Positions 1 to 5,715 of a DNA stretch of 22,676 bases are shown piece by piece. The stretch comes from Bacteroidales bacterium UBA3684 (GTDB lineage: Bacteria > Bacteroidota > Bacteroidia > Bacteroidales > P3). The position numbers and the translations under genes are program-made. The first letter of the stretch is position 1, and each line of letters opens with the position of its first letter. The notes below the pieces were generated by a model that made no database searches, was not told where the DNA came from, and was given only the letters and a program-made list of their open reading frames with translations. The stretch is from NCBI GenBank assembly GCA_002372855.1, contig DFIZ01000009.1:36727-59402 (forward strand), given 5' to 3'.

Positions 1-85
1 ATATAAGAAATGCCGAATTATGTACCTCTTCGACCCCTCTCGGAAGGCTTGTTGGCATGTTGCGGCACGGCATGTTTTCAGGGCG

Positions 86-127
86 AAAAAAAAGCGGAGT
101 GCAACCTTTCTGTGGTTGCACTCCGCT
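86..127 (-). terminator. Rho-independent terminator after tRNA-Gly
   Basis: A perfect 14-bp inverted repeat (arms 93-106 and 114-127, loop of 7 nt) lies a few bases beyond the 3' end of the tRNA. Read on the minus strand it is followed by a run of T residues (A-run at 86-93 on the plus strand). GC-rich stem plus T tract is the classical intrinsic terminator form, so this very likely ends the tRNA transcript. Confidence 0.9.
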
Positions 128-134
128 GTGATTG

Positions 135-207
135 AGCGACAAACGGGGCTCGAACCCGCGACCTGCGGCTTGGGAAGCCGCCGCTCTACCAACTGAGCTA
201 TTATCGC
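135..207 (-). tRNA. tRNA-Gly (anticodon CCC)
   Basis: A full cloverleaf can be folded by hand on the minus strand. The acceptor stem pairs GCGATAA with TTGTCGC, the D arm is GCTC/GAGC, the anticodon stem GCGGC/GCCGC encloses the 7-nt loop TTCCCAA, and the T arm holds TTCGAGC. Positions 34-36 are CCC, which reads GGG glycine codons, and the discriminator base is U, as is usual for tRNA-Gly. The 3' CCA is not encoded, so it must be added post-transcriptionally. A strong terminator follows at once. A 6-bp hairpin (211-225) sits just before the 5' end. Confidence 0.95.
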
Positions 208-210
208 ACT

Positions 211-252
211 CTTTCGTCTCGAAAGACCCCAATAAAACGGGGGTGTTTTATT
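211..252 (-). other. Hairpins between toxin gene and tRNA-Gly
   Basis: Three short inverted repeats lie here. One is CTTTCG/CGAAAG (211-216 with 220-225). One is AATAAAAC/GTTTTATT (231-238 with 245-252, loop of 6). A third pairs ACCCC (226-230 region) with the G-run at 239-244, and it cannot form together with the second. On the minus strand they follow the toxin gene and precede the tRNA. They could act in transcript processing or weak termination, but no clean T tract follows on that strand, so the function is open. Confidence 0.35.
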
Positions 253-284
253 TTTATTGTGTGAATTTTGTTTTTTTTTTAAAA

Positions 285-560
285 TTATTTGTCGTCGTAG
301 TGTCCGTAGGCGGCAAGGACGTCCACGTACACCTCGGTTTCGAAGATACGGTAGACAAGACGGTGCTTCTTGGTGATTTCGCGGCTCCAGCGGTTCGACG
401 GCTGCCCTTTCAGGGGTTCCGGGTGGCCGGTGCCGGTCTTGGGATGGGTACGCAGTTCCTCGATAAAACGAGACGCCTTTGCAAAGGCCTTGGGTTCACT
501 CTTGGCCAAACGAACAAGATCAATCTTGACACTTTCGGAAAGCCTTACCTCATAAATCAT
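285..560 (-). CDS. YoeB/Txe-family mRNA interferase toxin
   Basis: 91-residue protein of the Txe/YoeB branch of the RelE superfamily. These toxins bind the ribosomal A site and cut mRNA during translation, and are held inactive by a partner antitoxin. The hallmark segments are visible: HPEPLKG at residues 46-52 (E48 in the catalytic-Glu position), WSR with R60, HRLVY at 66-70, and the terminal H87-Y88 pair that matches the His-Tyr active-site end of E. coli YoeB. I chose the ATG at 558-560 because the family begins at this point; the upstream in-frame extension is only antitoxin sequence read in another frame. The start overlaps the antitoxin stop by 11 bp, which implies translational coupling in the usual antitoxin-first order. 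All key residues are present, so it is probably active. Confidence 0.9.
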   Translation of the reverse strand: MIYEVRLSESVKIDLVRLAKSEPKAFAKASRFIEELRTHPKTGTGHPEPLKGQPSNRWSREITKKHRLVYRIFETEVYVDVLAAYGHYDDK

Positions 561-828
561 AGCCCAGGCGTTTAAGATGAGCCGTAATGTCCTCGCCGGG
601 AAGCAACACCGAATACTCACCTCTGGCAGCTTGTTGTTCTGCGCGTTCCAGCTTGGCAAAATACTCCTCCTTGGTCATCAGCGTGGGGTCGTTCTCTTCG
701 CTCTCCTGTTCCTTCACCAGCTTGCGGGTGTAGCGGGCCAGGCGGCACATCAACTCCTCGTTGTCGGCTATGGCGCCGATGTTGCGCCACACCTCGGCGT
801 TCATCGCGTTGATCTGTACTGCTGTCAT
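550..828 (-). CDS. Antitoxin partner of YoeB-type toxin
   Basis: 92-residue, charged, largely helical protein directly upstream of and overlapping the YoeB-type toxin, so by position it is the cognate antitoxin. It lacks an obvious N-terminal Phd/YefM fold signature. The central stretch is rich in Glu, Lys and Gln (about residues 38-70), and the C-terminal part (ITAHLKRLGY) is plausible as the toxin-binding tail. The ATG at 826-828 is supported by an AAAGGA-like ribosome binding site a few bases upstream; a later Met at residue 9 is an alternative. Antitoxins of this type usually repress their own operon, often together with the toxin. A candidate operator lies just upstream at 850-865. Function is assigned from context more than from sequence. 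Confidence 0.75.
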   Translation of the reverse strand: MTAVQINAMNAEVWRNIGAIADNEELMCRLARYTRKLVKEQESEENDPTLMTKEEYFAKLERAEQQAARGEYSVLLPGEDITAHLKRLGYDL

Positions 829-849
829 TTCTCGTCCTTTCCTTTTGGG

Positions 850-865
850 GTTATAACTGGTTAAC
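850..865 (-). promoter_or_regulatory. Candidate operator of the toxin-antitoxin operon
   Basis: Two small perfect palindromes, GTTATAAC (850-857) and GTTAAC (860-865), lie side by side 22 nt upstream of the antitoxin ATG. This is where autoregulatory antitoxins usually bind. The call rests on symmetry and position only. Confidence 0.3.
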
Positions 866-894
866 GACGTTCTCTCCGAAATATTGTGCCCCGC

Positions 895-1593
895 CTATTC
901 CCTGCGGCCGAGGATGCTGAGGAGGCGGATGAAGAGGTTGATGATGTCGAGGTAGATGTCGAGGGCGGAGTCGACAGCGTTGTCGAGGGTCTTGGGGTAG
1001 GCCTGCGACTTGGCGACGTCGTAGCCTATGTATCCGGAGAAGAGGATGACGAAGAGCCAGTCGAACAGGGCTCCGCGGTAGCCCAGCAGCCAGGTGGCCA
1101 CGATTTCGGCCACGATGCCGATTATCAAGGCGAAGAAGAGCGTGCGCCCCAGGCCGAGGAAGAAGGAGGGCTTGATGAGCGCCAGGAGCATCATGGTGGC
1201 GGTGACCATGCCGGTGAGGGTCATGGCCTTGGTGACCACGGCGGCGGAGAAGCCCGGCACGATGAGTGTCAGCATGACGCCGATGGGCAGCACCACGAGG
1301 TTGTAGCCGACGAAGCTCACCAGGGGGTTGGTGGACTTGGCGGCAAGGAGGACACCGATGAGCGTGGGCACGATGTAGCCCAGCAGCAGCATCCAGGGGC
1401 TGACGCCGACGAGCATGTTCGTCAGCGGCTCGGCAAAGTAGTACACCATCACGGCGTTGAGCAGCAGGCCGTAGGCCAGCATACCTGTGAGGGCGAGGTT
1501 GAAACTGCGGCTCGATAGGCGGTCGGCCTCGCCGCTTTCCAGACGCGCCTGCTTGCGGTTGTTGAAGGTGTCGACAAAGGTTGCTTCAGCCAT
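895..1593 (-). CDS. Bax inhibitor-1/YccA family membrane protein
   Basis: 232-residue polytopic inner-membrane protein of the BI-1 (UPF0005/YccA) family, whose bacterial members are proposed pH-sensitive calcium channels or protease modulators. About seven hydrophobic helices span residues 34-226. The C-terminal signature is clear: GYDVAKSQ (D192) and ALDIYLDIINLF (D213, D216) carry the conserved acidic residues of the proposed pore latch. The ATG at 1591-1593 overlaps the purM stop by 8 nt (ATGGCTGA), suggesting translational coupling. A TTG 30 nt upstream would give a longer form but is less likely. The family assignment is firm; the physiological role is not known here, and the link to purM may only reflect operon packing. 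Confidence 0.88.
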   Translation of the reverse strand: MAEATFVDTFNNRKQARLESGEADRLSSRSFNLALTGMLAYGLLLNAVMVYYFAEPLTNMLVGVSPWMLLLGYIVPTLIGVLLAAKSTNPLVSFVGYNLVVLPIGVMLTLIVPGFSAAVVTKAMTLTGMVTATMMLLALIKPSFFLGLGRTLFFALIIGIVAEIVATWLLGYRGALFDWLFVILFSGYIGYDVAKSQAYPKTLDNAVDSALDIYLDIINLFIRLLSILGRRE

Positions 1594-2752
1594 AGTATTC
1601 GTATTTTCCGTTTTCCGAAACAACGGTCACCTGGGCCTTCGGGGCGGCCTCGACGCGGCCTATGATGCGGGCGTCGACGTTGAAGCTGCGGGCGATGTCG
1701 ATGATGCCGCGGGCCGTGGCCTCGTCGGTGTAGAGTTCCATGCGGTGGCCCATGTTGAAGACTTTGTACATCTCCTGCCAGTCGGTGTGGCTCTCCTCGT
1801 GGATCATTTTGAAGAGCGGCGGCACGGGGAAGAGGTTGTCCTTGACGACGTGGAGGTTGTCGATGAAATGCAGCACCTTGGTCTGTGCGCCGCCGGAGCA
1901 ATGGATCATGCCGTCGATCTTGGGACGGTACTCGTCGAGGACGCGGCGGATGATGGGGGCGTAGGTGCGTGTGGGCGAGAGGACCATGTGGCCTGCATCG
2001 ACGCCGGGCACCTCGGTGGGGTCGGTCAGCAGCTTGGAGCCGCAGAAGACTACCTCCTGGGGCAGGTTGTGGTCGTAGCACATGGGGTACTTCTCGGCGT
2101 AGATGTGCGAGAAGACATCGTGGCGGGCCGAGGTCAGTCCGTTGCTGCCCATGCCGCCGTTGTAGGCGGTCTCGTAGGTAGCCTGGCCATAGGAGGCGAG
2201 GGCCACGATGACGTTGCCGGCCTTGATGTTGGCGTTGTCGATGACGTCGGCGCGGCGCATGCGGGCGGTGACGGTGGAGTCGACGATGATGGTGCGCACG
2301 AGGTCGCCCACGTCGGCGGTCTCGCCGCCGGTGAGCACCATGTCGATGCCCATGTCGCGCATGGTCTGGCAGAACTCCTCGGTGCCGTTGATAACGGCGG
2401 AGATGACCTCGCCGGGAACGAGCTGTTTGTTGCGGCCGATGGTGGAGGAGAGGAGTATGTGGTCGAGGGCGCCGACGCAGAGGAGGTCGTCGGTGTTCAT
2501 CACGATGGCGTCAACGGCGATGCCTTTCCACACGGAGAGGTCGCCGGTCTCGCGCCAGTACATGTAGGCCAGGCTGCTCTTGGTGCCTGCGCCGTCGGCA
2601 TGCATGATGTTGCAGTACTGCGGGTCGCCGCCCAGCAGGTCGGGGATAATCTTGCAGAAAGCCTTGGGATAAAGGCCCTTGTCGATATTCTTGATGGCGT
2701 TGTGCACATCCTCCTTGGAGGCCGAAACGCCGCGTTGGTTGTATTTGTCCAT
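1586..2752 (-). CDS. purM: Phosphoribosylformylglycinamidine cyclo-ligase (AIR synthase)
   Basis: 388-residue PurM, the cytoplasmic enzyme that converts FGAM to aminoimidazole ribonucleotide with ATP, the fifth step of purine synthesis. Family motifs are seen in order: HADGAGTKSSLAY at 51-63 (Gly-rich ATP-binding segment), a conserved VDAIVMNTDDLLCVGA at 80-95, and GGETADVGDLV at 142-152. The length and the NTDDLLCVGA spelling fit what I recall of Bacteroides-type PurM. The start is the ATG at 2750-2752. Nothing resembling a Shine-Dalgarno sequence precedes it; instead a heptamer repeat array begins one base upstream. The XRE-type gene ends only 44 nt upstream and the BI-1 gene overlaps its stop, so the three are probably co-transcribed. 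No other purine gene is in the window. Confidence 0.95.
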   Translation of the reverse strand: MDKYNQRGVSASKEDVHNAIKNIDKGLYPKAFCKIIPDLLGGDPQYCNIMHADGAGTKSSLAYMYWRETGDLSVWKGIAVDAIVMNTDDLLCVGALDHILLSSTIGRNKQLVPGEVISAVINGTEEFCQTMRDMGIDMVLTGGETADVGDLVRTIIVDSTVTARMRRADVIDNANIKAGNVIVALASYGQATYETAYNGGMGSNGLTSARHDVFSHIYAEKYPMCYDHNLPQEVVFCGSKLLTDPTEVPGVDAGHMVLSPTRTYAPIIRRVLDEYRPKIDGMIHCSGGAQTKVLHFIDNLHVVKDNLFPVPPLFKMIHEESHTDWQEMYKVFNMGHRMELYTDEATARGIIDIARSFNVDARIIGRVEAAPKAQVTVVSENGKYEYYG

Positions 2753-2753
2753 T

Positions 2754-2788
2754 GTTAAGGTTTAAGGTTTACAGTTTAAGGTTTAATG
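2754..2788. repeat. Heptamer tandem repeat before purM (5 x 7 bp)
   Basis: Five consecutive 7-bp units on the plus strand: GTTAAGG, TTTAAGG, TTTACAG, TTTAAGG, TTTAATG. The array fills almost the whole 44-nt gap between the XRE-type gene and purM and stops one base from the purM ATG. It therefore makes up the purM translation initiation region. Confidence 0.85.
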
Positions 2789-2796
2789 TAAAAGCA

Positions 2797-3123
2797 TTAC
2801 CAGAGGGAGATACGGCCGAGGGAGCCGAGGTCGAGGGTGCCGCTGGTGGCGCCGAGGGCGCGGAAAACACGATTGAAGGTGCCGAAGGTGGCGGCCTTGC
2901 CGCTCTCGATCTTCGAAATCTGCGCCTCGCCCACGCCGACACGCTCACCGAGCTGTTTCTGTGTAAGGTTCTGTTTCTTGCGTGCCTCGCGCACGGCTTC
3001 GCCGAGGCGATAGGTCTCAATTCCGTCCTTCACCTCTTGTTCGAATTCCTCCCGAACAGGGGTACCTCTCTTGCCCAGATGGAGGTCAATCATTTCGTCC
3101 AAAGTTCTGTATTCCACATTCAT
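2797..3123 (-). CDS. XRE-family DNA-binding protein, HigA-type antitoxin-like
   Basis: 108-residue protein with a classical helix-turn-helix of the XRE/Cro class at about residues 42-95 (LGEAVREARKK, NLTQKQLGERVGV, QISKIESGK). The N-terminal 40 residues carry DEMIDLHLGKRG and EEFEQEV, which I associate with antitoxins that follow RelE/HigB-like toxins. No toxin gene is present: the upstream 130 bp hold only the promoter region, and the downstream neighbour is purM. It may be an orphan antitoxin or a captured regulator. The ATG at 3121-3123 has a modest GGAG about 17 nt upstream, and a -7 element lies at 3153-3160. As first gene of the purM run it could tune that transcript by autoregulation, which is inference. 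Confidence 0.85.
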   Translation of the reverse strand: MNVEYRTLDEMIDLHLGKRGTPVREEFEQEVKDGIETYRLGEAVREARKKQNLTQKQLGERVGVGEAQISKIESGKAATFGTFNRVFRALGATSGTLDLGSLGRISLW

Positions 3124-3152
3124 TTGTTTTTAAATTACTCCATTCTGAAATG

Positions 3153-3160
3153 CAAAGATA
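3153..3160 (-). promoter_or_regulatory. Bacteroidota -7 promoter element for XRE-purM-BI-1
   Basis: The minus strand reads TATCTTTG, a perfect TAnnTTTG match to the Bacteroidota sigma-ABfr -7 box, placed about 30 nt upstream of the XRE-type ATG. The -33 box is not clear: TTTT-rich sequence lies at the right distance, but no exact TTTG is found there. Confidence 0.6.
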
Positions 3161-3254
3161 CACAAACTTTCCAAAATAGAAAAGTTTTTTTTCAGTTTTT
3201 TTGTGTAAGATTTCGGGAGGTTGCGCGTCTATTGATAAAAGAACGCAAAAAAAA

Positions 3255-3956
3255 ATGAACATGAAACGCATCACGATTATCGCCGCCACGCTTGTTGTGG
3301 TTCTCTCCGCCCACGGGCAGGAGCGCGCATGGCACCTCGACTACGAGGTGGGCATGGGCATCACCCACTATTTCAACTACCCAGCCCTCTCGGCCCTGCA
3401 GGACAACACCGAGGGGTATACGGGCCTCACCGCAGCCTTCAACCTCGGTCTACGGCATGGGGACCACGCCTACTACGGCCTGCGCTACGAGAACACGAAC
3501 GTCTTCACCGGCAACCTGGCCCTCGACGAACGCGCCGTCGTCCACAACCTCTCGCTGGTCATCCGCCATTCGGCCATGCTCAATGAGCACCTCGAGCTGC
3601 AGTTCGGCGCCACCCTCGGCCTGGCCATCCTGCACAACACCTTCGCCTACGGCGGACAGAACCACAGCCTGAACCGCTACGGCTTCAGCGGCGGCCTGGA
3701 ACTGGGGCTGCGCTACTATGTGGGCGAGAGTTTCTTCTTCTCCTTCAACGCCGGCGTGGGTGGCATCAACGGCCTCTCCGACGCCCTCGACATCCCCACC
3801 CTGTCCAAACAGACGCGCAGCGCCGCCTCCTCGGCCCACGTCGGCGGCGGCATAGGTTTCGGTTTCCGCCCCAAGGTGAAGAAGTTGAACATGCCCGCCG
3901 AAGTCATCGACCGCAAGGAGCCCCTGCAGATGGCGTGGTACGGGGAGGGATGGTAA
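3255..3956 (+). CDS. Small outer-membrane beta-barrel protein
   Basis: 233-residue protein with an N-terminal signal peptide (Lys-Arg, then a hydrophobic ATLVVVL core, likely cleaved after about residue 21). The rest alternates hydrophobic and polar residues and is rich in aromatic and Gly residues, as in 8- to 10-stranded outer-membrane barrels (for example YYGLRYE, LELGLRYYVG, GGGIGFGFRP). It resembles the many PorT/OMP-beta-barrel hypothetical proteins of Bacteroidota, but I cannot name a specific family. I chose the ATG at 3255; another at 3261 is equally usable. The longer open frame back to 3201 begins at TTG and has no signal-peptide character. The gene is divergent from the XRE-purM group and convergent with the lipoprotein gene, with only 17 bp between the two stops. 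Confidence 0.8.
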   Translation: MNMKRITIIAATLVVVLSAHGQERAWHLDYEVGMGITHYFNYPALSALQDNTEGYTGLTAAFNLGLRHGDHAYYGLRYENTNVFTGNLALDERAVVHNLSLVIRHSAMLNEHLELQFGATLGLAILHNTFAYGGQNHSLNRYGFSGGLELGLRYYVGESFFFSFNAGVGGINGLSDALDIPTLSKQTRSAASSAHVGGGIGFGFRPKVKKLNMPAEVIDRKEPLQMAWYGEGW

Positions 3957-3973
3957 ACGCGGGACGCCGTTGT

Positions 3974-4714
3974 TCAGAAGCGGTAATCGCCAACCAGGGG
4001 GTCGACGAGTTCTATCCAGTTGTCCACATCGATCAGGTCGAAGTCTTTCAGGTGCTCACGTGTGGTGAGCAGCCACCCTGCGAAATGAACGCAATGGTTC
4101 TTCCCGAGAGGCGGCAGGGTGTCGATGCAGGACACGACACGGCCCTGCTCGAAGTCGAAGCGTTCAAGCTTGAGGGCATACCCTCCGTCGGGCAGTTTCT
4201 CCACACCGCACAAATGGTCCACCCAGTCTTCCAAGCCGTGATGCACCAGTGTACTGTCGGTGAAATGCAGGTAATAAGGATAGTCGGCCGTGAAGACAGG
4301 CGTGCCCCTGTAGCGCATCACCACGAACCAGTCGCGCGGAAGGTCGCCAAGGTCCACGTGTGTGCACGGCAAGCCATAACTGTCGAAGAGGTCGTCGGCA
4401 TAGGGAGCCCGTCCGGTATCGCCGAAGAGTTCCTTCACCCGCCGGGCATGCTCGTCGCTGCCTCGGGGAATGTACACGTAGTCCATCACCTGCGTGTCGC
4501 CATCGTAGAACGTGGTGTGACGGTAAAGCACCCGCCGCCCGTTTTCGACGAAAGGCTGTTGTATGTCGCACCACGAGCTGTCGTCAGCCCAAAGGGTGTC
4601 CGCCACGCAGTCTTCCGGCGCAACATCGGCCTGCACGCCGCCGCCATGATGGGCACACGACACAGCAAGCACCGCTGCGACAATCATCAATATCTGTTTC
4701 AAAACGTTTTCCAT
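3974..4714 (-). CDS. Hypothetical lipoprotein
   Basis: 246-residue protein with a lipoprotein signal peptide: hydrophobic residues 8-18 and the lipobox ending AVS-C20. The residues after the Cys (AHHGGG) lack the acidic surface-export signal seen in many Bacteroidota lipoproteins, so a periplasmic-facing location is more likely. The mature part is rich in Asp, Trp and Tyr, with segments such as DYVYIPRGSD and DWFVVMRYRG, and no catalytic motif that I recognise. It is the last gene of the minus-strand run that includes the two T9SS giants, starting 14 nt after the 23-codon small ORF. An AGAGAAGAG stretch upstream of the ATG could serve as ribosome binding site. Function unknown. Confidence 0.75.
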   Translation of the reverse strand: MENVLKQILMIVAAVLAVSCAHHGGGVQADVAPEDCVADTLWADDSSWCDIQQPFVENGRRVLYRHTTFYDGDTQVMDYVYIPRGSDEHARRVKELFGDTGRAPYADDLFDSYGLPCTHVDLGDLPRDWFVVMRYRGTPVFTADYPYYLHFTDSTLVHHGLEDWVDHLCGVEKLPDGGYALKLERFDFEQGRVVSCIDTLPPLGKNHCVHFAGWLLTTREHLKDFDLIDVDNWIELVDPLVGDYRF

Positions 4715-4728
4715 ACAGACTCTTCTCT

Positions 4729-4800
4729 TTATATTTCTTTCAAAGCCACCTTGACGGCGGCAGCCACTATTCGTTGCAGTTCTTCTTCTGTTACAGTCAT
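4729..4800 (-). CDS. Possible 23-residue small protein
   Basis: A short ORF encodes 23 residues starting MTVTEEELQRIVAAAVKVAL and ending KEI, then TAA. It has one of the clearest Shine-Dalgarno-like sequences in the window (AGAGGAAA ending about 7 nt before the ATG), whereas most neighbours lack one. The peptide has a short acidic start followed by about 16 residues that would form an amphipathic or membrane-associating helix. It lies in line with its neighbours: 67 nt after the two-TM protein and 14 nt before the lipoprotein. It could be a real micro-protein or a leader coupling translation to the lipoprotein gene. No homology can be judged at this length. Confidence 0.45.
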   Translation of the reverse strand: MTVTEEELQRIVAAAVKVALKEI

Positions 4801-4867
4801 GATTATTTCCTCTTGTTTTTCTTAATTAACGGCATATCTGTCATTTTATTGTCCAGACCGGAAGAAA

Positions 4868-5347
4868 TCACACATACCGCCCGGCCAGCTCCATAATCTT
4901 TCTTCCCAGGGCCTGGCGGTCGGCGTCGGAGAGGCAGAGGCCGAAGCGGTAGGAGGTGTTGGAATAGAGCACACGCAGCGTCGCCGAGCGCTGGCCGACG
5001 CCGTCGTCGTAGGTCTCAACTTTTTTGATGGCCGACAGCGGTATCTCCTTCCGCCGGCCGAAGATGCATTTGCGACGCTCGACGACAAGCATCTCGTGCT
5101 GCACCGACACGGTCTCCTCCGTGCAATGCCATTTCATGTACGAGTCGATATACACGACCGCACCGATAATGAAGCACAGCGATGAGAGGTAAAGCATAAG
5201 TACCTCGATTCGATAGTTGAAATATGTCACCACCACCGATCCTGCGACAAACACCAACGCGCAGAAGCATGTCACGACCATGCGGTGGGGGAGAAAGGTG
5301 TCGTACTTCGGGGTTACATGAGCCTTGTATGTTGCCAGGACAGTCAT
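4868..5347 (-). CDS. Two-TM membrane protein with PH-like soluble domain
   Basis: 159-residue protein with a short cytoplasmic N-terminus, two adjacent hydrophobic helices (about 23-43 and 48-69) and a soluble domain from about residue 73. The layout TM-TM then a beta-rich domain (ETVSVQHEMLVVERRK, EIPLSAIKKVETYDD, TLRVLYSNTSYRFGLCL) ending in an amphipathic helix (DADRQALGRKIMEL) resembles bacterial PH-like membrane proteins. In these the first strands follow the membrane directly and a single helix closes the fold. I cannot confirm the family by eye. The gene begins 12 nt after the stop of the 2341-residue protein, so it is surely on the same transcript. No strong ribosome binding site is seen. 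Function unknown. Confidence 0.75.
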   Translation of the reverse strand: MTVLATYKAHVTPKYDTFLPHRMVVTCFCALVFVAGSVVVTYFNYRIEVLMLYLSSLCFIIGAVVYIDSYMKWHCTEETVSVQHEMLVVERRKCIFGRRKEIPLSAIKKVETYDDGVGQRSATLRVLYSNTSYRFGLCLSDADRQALGRKIMELAGRYV

Positions 5348-5359
5348 TATTCTTGCAGT

Positions 5360-5715
5360 TTATTTGACTATCAGCTTCTTGACAGCCGTTCCCTCTTCGG
5401 TGGTGACTCGGAGGAAGTAGGTGCCGGGTGGCAAGTCGGTGAAGGGCAGGGTGGCTGAGGAGCTGAGAGAGAGTGGGGCGACGACGACGCGGCCAGCGAG
5501 GTCGAGGACGGTGAGGGTGGCGGGAGCGCCAACGCTGACAGTCACGGCACCATGCGCCGGGTTGGGATAAACCCTTATCTCATAACTATTATCTCTCAAC
5601 ACATTGATTCCGACGCTGTCCTCTATCCATTCGAAGAGGGCGACAAGGGAGGTGTCGGAGGTGACGAGGATGTCGCGCGGGTTGCCACTGACGCCGTCGC
5701 TCCAGCCGAGGAACT
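5360..5715. repeat. 356-bp direct repeat, copy 1 (3' end of 2341-aa gene)
   Basis: This stretch aligns without gaps to 12419-12774 with five mismatches that I could count. It covers the end of the InlB-like module and the whole T9SS sorting domain. Identity falls off sharply past 5715, which suggests recent duplication or gene conversion of the 3' end only. Confidence 0.95.

Noticed and set aside
132..575. 147-codon plus-strand frame
   Set aside because: It runs antisense through the tRNA-Gly gene and the YoeB-type toxin, both of which are well supported.
886..1518. 210-codon acidic plus-strand frame
   Set aside because: It is the antisense of the BI-1 family gene; the Glu/Asp/His-rich repeats are complement artefacts of hydrophobic codons.
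3124..3254. Missing toxin partner for the XRE-type gene
   Set aside because: All frames in this 131-bp gap are short and AT-rich. No RelE/HigB motif is present, so I treat the region as a promoter region only.
4846..5088. 80-codon minus-strand frame within the two-TM protein gene
   Set aside because: It overlaps the membrane-protein gene on the same strand in another frame, and its Ala/Arg/Ser/Pro-rich product has no membrane or domain features.
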